From an uncultured Candidatus Saccharibacteria bacterium (GTDB lineage Bacteria > Patescibacteriota > Saccharimonadia > Saccharimonadales > Saccharimonadaceae), in assembly GCA_948623715.1 (NCBI GenBank), contig CAPHDI010000006.1:1-47780 (forward strand): 47,780 nt of DNA, written 5' to 3'. How positions within the stretch are numbered: the first letter of the stretch is position 1; each line of letters opens with the position of its first letter. The translations under genes were made by a program, and so were the position numbers. Shown piece after piece: positions 41,127 to 47,780 of this stretch. The notes beneath the pieces are model-generated. The model did not search any database. It saw only the letters and a program-made list of their open reading frames with translations, and was not told the origin of the DNA.

Positions 41127-43214
41127 TTAGCTTCTATGTTCGCGAATAATGTTACGACTACAGAAGTAAGTAATCAGGAAGTAACCACCATAGATTGCAA
41201 GGAGGATTGCGCTAACGGTCGGTATTGTAGCGGCGATATTGACGCCACCGAGAGTTGCAAGCATGAAATCGCAGAACATGAGACCGAAGATGGAGTGCAA
41301 GATCGCAATCAGAAGCGGGAAAAGGAAGAAAATGAAGATCTGCCAGAAGAGTGCGCGGTTCAGCATACTATTGCTGGCACCGATTTTGCGGAGAGTAGTG
41401 TATTTGCTGCGATTGTCACTACTTTCGGACAATTCTTTCAGCGCAAGAACGGCGGCGCTAGAGATGAGGAAGATAACACCGAGATAGAGACCGACGAAAG
41501 TCACAAGTGCAGATGTGCCAACGTTATTATCAATAATGCTCTGTTTAGTCTCGACATTATAATAGTAGATATCTTGTGCGCCGGAGATACCATCTTGTTC
41601 GCCATTGTCACTGAAGAAACGTCCGCCGACCTGCTCTAGCATTTTCGCCAACTCGTCGGCTTGCTCGGGATTTTTATAATTACCGAGGAGGACTTGTCGG
41701 GAGCTGATGGCGTTTTTGGCGAGGTCGATATGGTCTGGCACAATGATTAGGCCTTCATTTGCATTGCCTACCTCTAATCTTATAGCGCCGTCGATACACT
41801 GATCATATTTTGGCTTTAGAGTATTGCCGGGGAGATTGATAAGAAGACCCTTTTTCATGGCAGCATTGCGAATTTCGACAATCTGCTGATAATTGGCCAA
41901 AATAGCATATTCATCTTTGGCAAGTTCGACTGTAGGTAGACTGAAAATCTCAGCTATTTTGTTGTAATCGCTGGCGTGGATGTAGCGCTCAGAGATGCTG
42001 TATTCTTCGGAAATGAAGGATCCGTCCTCGTTTTGATTAATCGTGACGGTCGGAGAAATAGCAGCATCACTTGCGAAATATTGCTTATCGGTCGGAGTTT
42101 CGATGCGATAAATCTGATATTCGGCGATGTCAGTCAGAATATCATCAAGGTTTAAGTCTTCACGACGATAAATTTCCTTAACATCGATATAGCCTTCGCC
42201 CATCCCCTCAACCATGGCGTCACGCGGTAAGCTGCGGGCGATATCTTGACTTAGAGAAGCGTTAATTGAAATCGCCGAGCCGAGCACACAAATGGTAACG
42301 AAAAGCATCAGACAAATCACACTCATTGAGGCGACAGTAGTGTTGATCTTGCTACTGAATTGGCGGAGGATGAAACTATTTAGCTTATTATAATAAACTT
42401 TCTTGAAGCTCATGACGATACGCAGGAGGATGCCAGACAATGACCAGAATAGTAGAAAAGTAGAAACAATGCCCATAGTAATCGGGATCAATAATACTTC
42501 CGGGCCGTTACCTTCCATGACGAGATTCTGCAGACCGTCAGTCACCAGATAATAAGCGTAGCCGAGAACAACTGCCGCAATAATGAAAAAAATTGTACAA
42601 ATCCATAGATTTTTATTTCTAATCTTTTCGTTGCGACGACTGTTAGATAGCAAGTTAATCAGTTTCTGGCGACTAATATTGATCGTATTAAAGATCATTA
42701 CAATGAGATAGATAATCCCGAAGTAAAATATCGTTTGCAGCATAGCCGGGAAGGAAAAGACGAATTGAAAGTTCGTTAGATCTGCTTCAAACATATTGGC
42801 GACTAGGACGCTAGTGAACTGCGAAGCAATGACACCGAGGACGAGGCCGACGGCGAGCGATAACAATCCGATCAGAAAAGTCTCTAGAATTAGGATCAAG
42901 GAAATCTTGCGTTTGCTCATGCCAAGCGTGAGGTAGATGCCGAACTCTTTGCTACGTCGCTTAATGAGGAATCTCGAAGCATAAATAATCAAGGCGCCGA
43001 GAATGCAGGCCACAAAGACGCTGACTATACCCATGAGGACGTTGATCAGGTCGAGCATGTCGCGGACACGGTCGGTGACATCAAGCATGACGGATTGGCT
43101 TTCGAGCGAGTTGAAAACGTAGAAAATCGCTACGCCGAGGACGAGAGTGAAAAAGTAGATAGCGTAATCTTTGATACTACGTTTGATATTTTTGAAGGCA
43201 AGTTTAGCGAACAT
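41127..43214 (-). CDS. BceB/VraG-type ABC transporter permease
   Basis: The 695-residue protein has ten predicted membrane segments and two FtsX domains (around 60-195 and 575-690). A large extracellular domain (~325-560) lies between segments 7 and 8, the hallmark of Bce-type permeases that sense and detoxify cell-wall-targeting peptides. The KRRSKEFGIYLTLGMSKRKI block is typical. It follows its ATPase by 32 bases with GGAGG. With the kinase and regulator upstream it forms a complete resistance module. Confidence 0.92.
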   Translation of the reverse strand: MFAKLAFKNIKRSIKDYAIYFFTLVLGVAIFYVFNSLESQSVMLDVTDRVRDMLDLINVLMGIVSVFVACILGALIIYASRFLIKRRSKEFGIYLTLGMSKRKISLILILETFLIGLLSLAVGLVLGVIASQFTSVLVANMFEADLTNFQFVFSFPAMLQTIFYFGIIYLIVMIFNTINISRQKLINLLSNSRRNEKIRNKNLWICTIFFIIAAVVLGYAYYLVTDGLQNLVMEGNGPEVLLIPITMGIVSTFLLFWSLSGILLRIVMSFKKVYYNKLNSFILRQFSSKINTTVASMSVICLMLFVTICVLGSAISINASLSQDIARSLPRDAMVEGMGEGYIDVKEIYRREDLNLDDILTDIAEYQIYRIETPTDKQYFASDAAISPTVTINQNEDGSFISEEYSISERYIHASDYNKIAEIFSLPTVELAKDEYAILANYQQIVEIRNAAMKKGLLINLPGNTLKPKYDQCIDGAIRLEVGNANEGLIIVPDHIDLAKNAISSRQVLLGNYKNPEQADELAKMLEQVGGRFFSDNGEQDGISGAQDIYYYNVETKQSIIDNNVGTSALVTFVGLYLGVIFLISSAAVLALKELSESSDNRSKYTTLRKIGASNSMLNRALFWQIFIFFLFPLLIAILHSIFGLMFCDFMLATLGGVNIAATIPTVSAILLAIYGGYFLITYFCSRNIIREHRS

Positions 43215-43246
43215 ATTCTAGGCCTCCGAATTTACGAAAAGATATT

Positions 43247-44014
43247 CTACAAAGCATCGCTCAGGTCTCCGCCAAGTAAAGTAATGACGCTAATGATTTC
43301 GTCGAAGAATTTCTTACGAGAATCCTTGCCTTTGCGAATCTCATTGAAGATCTTACCGTCCTTAATGAAAATTACACGAGTAGCATAAGACGCTGCGAAG
43401 GCATCGTGCGTAACCATAAGAATTGTAGCTTTAAGATTACGATTAAGCGACTCGAACTGTTCGAGGAGCATGCGCGAAGATTTTGAATCAAGCGCGCCGG
43501 TCGGTTCGTCGGCGAGGACGAGCTTCGGGTTGGTAATTATTGCACGAGCGGAGGCGACACGCTGCTTCTGGCCACCGGACATTTGATAAGGGAACTTTTC
43601 GAGAACGTTTTGAATATTTAATTCCCTTGCAACGGTTTTAATGCGATCTTCGATTTCGTGGACGTCGCAGTTTTGGATCGAAAGAGCAAGGGCGATATTC
43701 TCATAAGCGGTCAATGAATCGAGCAAGTTAAAATCCTGGAAGATAAAGCCGAGCTCTTCGCGGCGAAAACGGTTTAGCTCTTCACCACGAAGCTCAGTGA
43801 TGTCCTCACCATTGACATAAATATGTCCTGCAGTCACGCGGTCGATGGTCGAGATGACATTTAACAAAGTTGTTTTACCGGAGCCGCTGGAACCCATAAT
43901 TGCGACGAATTCACCTTCCTCGACGGTGAAGGAAATATTGTCGATCGCTTTTGTAAGCGAAGAGCGACTGCCGTAATACTTTTCGACTTTTTCTAGTTCT
44001 AAGATTGTTTTCAT
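43247..44014 (-). CDS. BceA-type ABC transporter ATP-binding protein
   Basis: The 255-residue protein has Walker A GSSGSGKTT (39-47), Q-loop FIFQDFNLLDSL, signature MSGGQKQR and Walker B VLADEPTGALDS. BceAB transporters free undecaprenyl-pyrophosphate-type lipids from peptide antibiotics and pass the flux signal to BceS. AAAGGA precedes the ATG after a 127-base structured leader, and a TNACA-N4-TGTAA palindrome lies upstream of its promoter. Confidence 0.94.
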   Translation of the reverse strand: MKTILELEKVEKYYGSRSSLTKAIDNISFTVEEGEFVAIMGSSGSGKTTLLNVISTIDRVTAGHIYVNGEDITELRGEELNRFRREELGFIFQDFNLLDSLTAYENIALALSIQNCDVHEIEDRIKTVARELNIQNVLEKFPYQMSGGQKQRVASARAIITNPKLVLADEPTGALDSKSSRMLLEQFESLNRNLKATILMVTHDAFAASYATRVIFIKDGKIFNEIRKGKDSRKKFFDEIISVITLLGGDLSDAL

Positions 44015-44038
44015 AAAATCCTTTCTCGGGGCTGGCTA

Positions 44039-44127
44039 CATTTTTACAAACGGTAGCCGGTGGCGCTCTCCTCATCTAAAGAATCGGACCCGCGCCAACC
44101 GGGAGATGTTACCTTATTGTAAAAATG
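44039..44127 (-). promoter_or_regulatory. Long imperfect stem-loop in the bceA-like leader
   Basis: The outer arms CATTTTTACAA (44039-44049) and TTGTAAAAATG (44117-44127) are perfect. GGTA (44052-44055) pairs with TACC (44110-44113). CCGGTGGCGC (44057-44066) pairs with GCGCCAACCGG (44092-44102) with one bulge. The loop is 25 bases. It occupies most of the predicted leader and looks regulatory. Confidence 0.6.
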
Positions 44128-44147
44128 CTAGTCAACCACTTGATATC

Positions 44148-44176
44148 ATTATAGCTAAACACTTTTAACTTGTCGT
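44148..44176 (-). promoter_or_regulatory. Promoter of bceAB-like operon
   Basis: ACGACA (44171-44176), a 17-base spacer, TATAAT (44148-44153); expected start near 44141. The weak -35 fits an activator-dependent promoter. Confidence 0.5.
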
Positions 44177-44192
44177 AAGTCGAAAGTTACAA

Positions 44193-45269
44193 TTAAATTA
44201 CATTTTTGTAATAATTATTCTTCGCAAATGTGATTTTGACATCAGTATATTGACCAGCTTTTGAATCAACTGAGATTTGATGGCCAAGTTTCTCGCAAAG
44301 GGTTTTTGCGATGTAGAGGCCCATGCCGGTCGATTGTTGACTTTTGCGGCCATTGCTACCAGTGAAAGATTTATCAAAAACGCGCGGGAGATCTTTTTCA
44401 GCGATACCGATGCCGTTGTCGTGGATTGTAAGGATAATCTCTTTCGGGGTATCTTGTGCGGAAATATGAATCTCAGTGCTACCATATTTAATACTGTTCA
44501 TGAGGATTTGATTAAGAATGAATTCGAGCCACTTCGCATCAGTATAAACAGTTTGATTCAAGCCGGAAACGGAAAAATCAATATGGCTGGCGAGGAGAAT
44601 CTCATGGTTGCGACTGGCGACAGATCCAACAAGCTGTTCGAGGTCGACGGCCTTAACGAGATAATCCCGCTCGGCGTTCTCGGCGCGAACGAAGTAGAGA
44701 ATTTGCTCGACATAATCATCGAGACGCTTGATCTGTTGATGAACTTTTGGGTCTTTAGCGAGGAGGGATAAAGTAGCGAGCGGAGTCTTCACTTCATGAA
44801 CCCACATTTCGACATATTCGCGAAACTCCTCCGATTGGAGAGCGTAAGCCTGGACGTTTTCGGCCATGGATTTATCGGTGCGTAGAAGCGTCTCGTAGAG
44901 GATCTTTCCGTCATAGAAATGTGGCGGTTCAAGAGTCTCAAGGATGAGATAAGCTTGTTGAAGCTGCGATAAGTTGACTACTAGCGGACGATAAAAGCGA
45001 CGGCGACGTAAGTATTCATAGGCCAAGACGAGCGCCGTCAACAGCCACCAGAAAAGGCTAATTGTGACAATAATCTCCATACGCACACGCAAGGCGAGTA
45101 GAAAAAGAAGTAAGACAACCCAAAGGCTGAGTGCTGCGGCGAGATGAAAAATCTTGTCACAGAGAAAACTGCGCAGGCTGATTAGTCGTGATAGGCTGTC
45201 GAGGCGATATCGACTTACGCTTTCGGCTTGCTGCGTAGTCTGCTGAGTTTTCTGATTATTCACGCTCAT
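44193..45269 (-). CDS. BceS-type intramembrane-sensing histidine kinase
   Basis: The 358-residue protein has two membrane segments (about 42-60 and 65-85) joined by a very short loop, so it has no sensor domain. It then has HisKA with H158 in MWVHEVKTPLA and a HATPase domain with NSIKYG (N box), DNGIGI (G1) and GMGLYIAK (G2). Such kinases are activated by their BceAB partner. It overlaps the regulator by 4 bases. Confidence 0.93.
   Translation of the reverse strand: MSVNNQKTQQTTQQAESVSRYRLDSLSRLISLRSFLCDKIFHLAAALSLWVVLLLFLLALRVRMEIIVTISLFWWLLTALVLAYEYLRRRRFYRPLVVNLSQLQQAYLILETLEPPHFYDGKILYETLLRTDKSMAENVQAYALQSEEFREYVEMWVHEVKTPLATLSLLAKDPKVHQQIKRLDDYVEQILYFVRAENAERDYLVKAVDLEQLVGSVASRNHEILLASHIDFSVSGLNQTVYTDAKWLEFILNQILMNSIKYGSTEIHISAQDTPKEIILTIHDNGIGIAEKDLPRVFDKSFTGSNGRKSQQSTGMGLYIAKTLCEKLGHQISVDSKAGQYTDVKITFAKNNYYKNVI
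44198..44211. promoter_or_regulatory. Candidate BceR-type operator
   Basis: TTACA-TTTT-TGTAA is a perfect palindrome matching the TNACA-N4-TGTAA core described for BceR-like regulators. It lies at the 3' end of the kinase gene, centred about 64 bases upstream of the predicted bceA start. Confidence 0.55.
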
Positions 45270-46033
45270 GAGAGAATATACCCGAGGCCTTTGCGAGTTT
45301 CAATAGCGTCGCCGAGACCGAGAGATTTTAATTTCGCACGGACACGGCTAATATTAACGGTCAGGGCATTGTCGTTGATATATTCGTGATTATTCCAAAG
45401 ATCAGTCATGAGAGCGTCGCGAGTGACGATTTCGCCCTGATGACTCAAGAGATGACCGAGGATGATCATTTCGTTTTTGGTAAGGAGGACACGTTTCGGC
45501 TTCTCTTGAGATGATATTGCAGAAGTATCTGTCGTTGGTTTATGCTCAATGACGCCACGAGCAAGATCAATTTCAAGATCATGGAAGTAGACTGGGCCAC
45601 TGGTATTTTCTAGTCGCTTGAGAACCGCAGCAATGCGAAGAAGTAGGATCTGCGGGTTATATGGCTTCGTAACGAAATCGTCAGCACCATAGCTCATGGA
45701 GAGGACTTCATCCATCTCGGAACTACTAGAAGTGAGCATAATAACTGGTAGATCAGCCTTCATGCGGAGAGTTTTAAGTAATAATTCCCCATTAACGTTG
45801 CCGAGGTTGATGTCGAGAAGGATAAGCTGCGGTTGGTAAGAAATAATCTTATCGATAAGGGTGGTGAGGCTGTTGCTTATTGCGCTATTGAGTGTGCTGG
45901 TTGCGCTATTGGCGGAATCAAGCGAGAGTTCTTCGTCGGTGAGCACAATCGGGTCATAGCCAGAGCTGCGCAAGAGATCGGCGAGGCCGGCGCGCATAGC
46001 TTGTTCATCTTCGATAATGAGAATTTTCTGCAT
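45266..46033 (-). CDS. OmpR-family response regulator (BceR-type)
   Basis: The 255-residue protein has a receiver domain with acidic pocket (E8, D9, E10), phospho-acceptor D74 in LLDINLG and K123 in VTKPYN. A winged-helix domain follows with EMIILGHLLSHQGEIVTRDAL and VNISRVRAKLK. The acceptor is ~20 residues later than usual because of a Ser/Asn/Ala/Thr-rich insertion (~38-58) encoded by a 21-base repeat. It ends in TGA overlapping the kinase ATG. TATAAT lies 8 bases before its ATG. Confidence 0.94.
   Translation of the reverse strand: MQKILIIEDEQAMRAGLADLLRSSGYDPIVLTDEELSLDSANSATSTLNSAISNSLTTLIDKIISYQPQLILLDINLGNVNGELLLKTLRMKADLPVIMLTSSSSEMDEVLSMSYGADDFVTKPYNPQILLLRIAAVLKRLENTSGPVYFHDLEIDLARGVIEHKPTTDTSAISSQEKPKRVLLTKNEMIILGHLLSHQGEIVTRDALMTDLWNNHEYINDNALTVNISRVRAKLKSLGLGDAIETRKGLGYILS
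45880..45911. repeat. 21-base direct repeat inside the response regulator
   Basis: TTGCGCTATTG occurs at 45880-45890 and again at 45901-45911, a 21-base (7-codon) period, with a degenerate third copy just before. It encodes the insertion in the receiver domain. Confidence 0.7.
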
Positions 46034-46041
46034 TTGGTAGA

Positions 46042-46047
46042 ATTATA
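46042..46047 (-). promoter_or_regulatory. -10 element of the two-component operon
   Basis: TATAAT, 8 bases before the regulator ATG at 46033; near-leaderless. Confidence 0.5.
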
Positions 46048-46125
46048 CTACAGTATGAGGGATTAGGCAAAAGTTGCTCTTGATAAGTCTAGGCAGAGCA
46101 GGATTAAGATCGTCAGCTGAATCTA

Positions 46126-46155
46126 ATAAGAAGCTGAAGGGGCGCCGAAGCGCCC
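46126..46155 (-). terminator. Probable terminator of the FISUMP gene
   Basis: GGGCGC-TTCG-GCGCCC (46140-46155), a stable UUCG-loop hairpin, is followed on the minus strand by TTCAGCTTCTTATT, a broken T-run. Confidence 0.65.
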
Positions 46156-46170
46156 CGAATGAGCCAGGAC

Positions 46171-47780
46171 CTAGCGGGCGATGCAGCGGGCAGAAAAACC
46201 GAGATATTTGGGACTACGATCAATAAAGGTAATGGTGCTGCTATAGAAATAAGGATTGAATGCACTATTGTTGCTGTAGGCCGTACTTGACCAGTAACTG
46301 CCATTAGAGCCAATATCACGGGGAGAACTTTCGTCGTAGTAGCCGGCAGCTGGGAAGAAGGCACCGCCAGAGGCACTTGGAGCACCAAGCCAACGGCCGT
46401 TCTTACCGTTGTATGTAGTCCATGTTGCTGGAGTCCATTTATTATAAAGTGTTTGAAATTCTCCGTCAGATCCACCAGTCGGTAAGCGCCAGCCTTTCGG
46501 ACAAATGCTGGAAGCGGCGTTGCCGCTCGACATAGATTGGGTCCCGGTACCGGCTGTTACTGCATACCAAGAATAGTATGCACCGTAGCTCGTGTCGTTA
46601 CTATAATATGCATTCGCTATGTCATAGCTTGAGAATCCACTCGTGCTTGATGCCGGAATCGTAAAGGTCCCCGTAACATCAGAATCCGCCGGCGTAATGG
46701 TCTTATTTACGATTCGCAAGTTTTGCGTCATCCAACAGTTACCATCGGAAAGTTTGCCGACAGTGTAAGTAGAATTGTCGCGAGTGTCAGTGAGGGTCTT
46801 CGTGGTGCCGATGGAAGTGTTAGAGCAGATGGTTGGGGTCATCTCTTGCATCTTCGTGATATCGGAAAGGGTGCGAGTTTCGGCGACACAGCGGATGGGG
46901 TAGCCGCGATATTTTATGTAGTTGTAGGCTGGGCGGAAGCTACCACTGCTGAAGTAGAGGTAGTAAGCGAGAGTACTACTGATAGCAGTGCTAGACCAAT
47001 AGGCGCCGTGGGAGCCTGGGTTGGTGAGGCCATTGGTATCGACGAAGCCGGCAGCAATCCAGGTACTACCATTAACCGTTAGAGTATTGCTGGAAAAGGA
47101 TGGGCTCTTCGCACTGCTCCAATAGTTAGCGTCATTAACGACGCTAGAAGTAATACCGCCCATGATCGCAAAGTCATTAGTTGTGCCAGTACCACCTTTT
47201 GGTAATTTCCAACCCTTTGGGCAGATACTGCCAGAAGCATCGCCTCCATCTGCAGACACATCTCCGCAAGTACCACCGGTTGCAGCGCACCATGAGTAGT
47301 AATAGCCATACTCCGTTCGATAGCCTTTACTGTCGCCAGGATTAGAGTTATTTACAGTTGGATTCTTAGAGAATTGTGCAGCGTCATTATTATCAGTAAA
47401 CTTATCGGTGCTAGTCAAAGTTTCGGTCGGAAAATCAGCAGAGAGATTATCGGATTCTGCGGCGGTGGCAGTTCCAGTCTTTGTTAGGTCTAACTTTAGG
47501 TTTTGCGTCATCCAGCATTTGCCGTCACTGAGTTTTCCGACTGTATAGATACTGCCATCCCGGACGTCTTCAAGACTACCAGTCTGACCGATAGTAGCAG
47601 AGTTACAGATTTCGGCGGTCATTTCCTGCATATCATAAATACCGTTAAACCCAGTAGCTACTTCTCTAGGTGTAGCAGCAAGAGATAATGTTACATTGGC
47701 TTTATAGTGTCCACTCTCAGCATCTTCAGCAAACTTTGCGGCGAAGGTAAGTTTCTTGCTCATATCGAGACTAGTAGCCT
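46171..47780 (-). CDS. Large FISUMP surface protein with two tandem FISUMP domains (5' truncated by window edge)
   Basis: The frame stays open past the ATG at 47763 to the window end, so that ATG is internal and the N-terminus is missing. Visible order: a beta-rich module (KLTFAAKFAEDAESGHYKA, similar to the C-terminal module of the 8760 gene), then FISUMP 1 (MQEMTAEIC to RCVAET), a short linker, and FISUMP 2 (MQEMTPTIC to ARCIAR). Each has CWMTQNL, CPKGW and YWSS blocks. The paired cysteines suggest a disulfide-stabilised surface fold, consistent with the DsbA-like protein in the window. Function is unknown. Confidence 0.87.
   Translation of the reverse strand, partial: ATSLDMSKKLTFAAKFAEDAESGHYKANVTLSLAATPREVATGFNGIYDMQEMTAEICNSATIGQTGSLEDVRDGSIYTVGKLSDGKCWMTQNLKLDLTKTGTATAAESDNLSADFPTETLTSTDKFTDNNDAAQFSKNPTVNNSNPGDSKGYRTEYGYYYSWCAATGGTCGDVSADGGDASGSICPKGWKLPKGGTGTTNDFAIMGGITSSVVNDANYWSSAKSPSFSSNTLTVNGSTWIAAGFVDTNGLTNPGSHGAYWSSTAISSTLAYYLYFSSGSFRPAYNYIKYRGYPIRCVAETRTLSDITKMQEMTPTICSNTSIGTTKTLTDTRDNSTYTVGKLSDGNCWMTQNLRIVNKTITPADSDVTGTFTIPASSTSGFSSYDIANAYYSNDTSYGAYYSWYAVTAGTGTQSMSSGNAASSICPKGWRLPTGGSDGEFQTLYNKWTPATWTTYNGKNGRWLGAPSASGGAFFPAAGYYDESSPRDIGSNGSYWSSTAYSNNSAFNPYFYSSTITFIDRSPKYLGFSARCIAR

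Noticed and set aside
1..47780. Recoding of UGA as glycine (code 25)
   Set aside because: The response regulator ends in TGA at the expected place, overlapping the next ATG, and no conserved gene has an in-frame TGA.
1..47780. tRNA, rRNA, tmRNA, CRISPR arrays, prophage or insertion sequences
   Set aside because: I found no cloverleaf with GGTTCGAATC-type T arms, no regularly spaced repeats and no transposase, integrase or phage structural motifs.

Overview
The window looks like part of a small-genome ultrasmall bacterium, most likely Candidatus Saccharibacteria (TM7, CPR/Patescibacteria). The evidence is several FISUMP-domain surface proteins, an INS-less short prolyl-tRNA synthetase, an L-lactate dehydrogenase, a contracted rpsB operon, and no biosynthetic genes. 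TAA, TAG and TGA are all used as stops (TGA ends the response regulator at 45266), so the UGA-as-glycine code of Gracilibacteria/Absconditabacteria is unlikely. The lineage call is inference from gene content. No tRNA, rRNA, CRISPR array or insertion sequence was seen.

Layout. Nearly everything is on the minus strand. 1-705: 3' part of a FISUMP protein (+). 706-2307: HAD-like protein. 2372-6725: information-processing block (radA-ruvC; small acidic membrane protein-ruvA; rplS-rnhB/yraN fusion). 6759-7007: a 32-codon gene with its own promoter and terminator. 7027-8729: DsbA-like thioredoxin and a divergent CBS protein sharing overlapping -10 boxes. 8760-10149: a second FISUMP gene, split by a +1 frame change just after the signal peptide and preceded by a long structured leader. 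10440-19207: membrane and cell-wall genes (Cthe_2159-like protein, uppP, murJ, serS, DUF2207, ldh). 19249-22771: lysS, greA, proS. 22865-27728: rseP, CPBP protease and rpsB-tsf-frr-uppS. 27958: rpmE (+). 28394-38261: helicase-nuclease, RNA methyltransferase, MacB-like ABC pair, cysS, hydrolase, DHH phosphoesterase. 38310-41052: rmuC, CPBP, CmpB-like protein. 41127-46033: complete Bce-type two-component system plus ABC transporter. 46171-end: a third, two-domain FISUMP gene cut by the window edge.

How genes work together. uppS, uppP and murJ cover undecaprenyl carrier synthesis, recycling and lipid II flipping; the Bce module plausibly defends that cycle. ruvA, ruvC, radA, the helicase-nuclease and rmuC form a recombination/repair set. 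The tRNA synthetases, rpsB, tsf, frr, rplS and rpmE are translation genes. DsbA, RseP and the CPBP proteins handle envelope proteins.

Expression signals. A striking pattern is that first genes of operons carry TATAAT (often TGn-extended) 6-9 bases before the ATG, which predicts leaderless mRNAs, whereas internal genes have good Shine-Dalgarno sites. Against this background the few long structured leaders (FISUMP at 10149, bceA-like at 44014, rpsB at 27728) stand out. The FISUMP leader has the architecture of an undescribed RNA switch.
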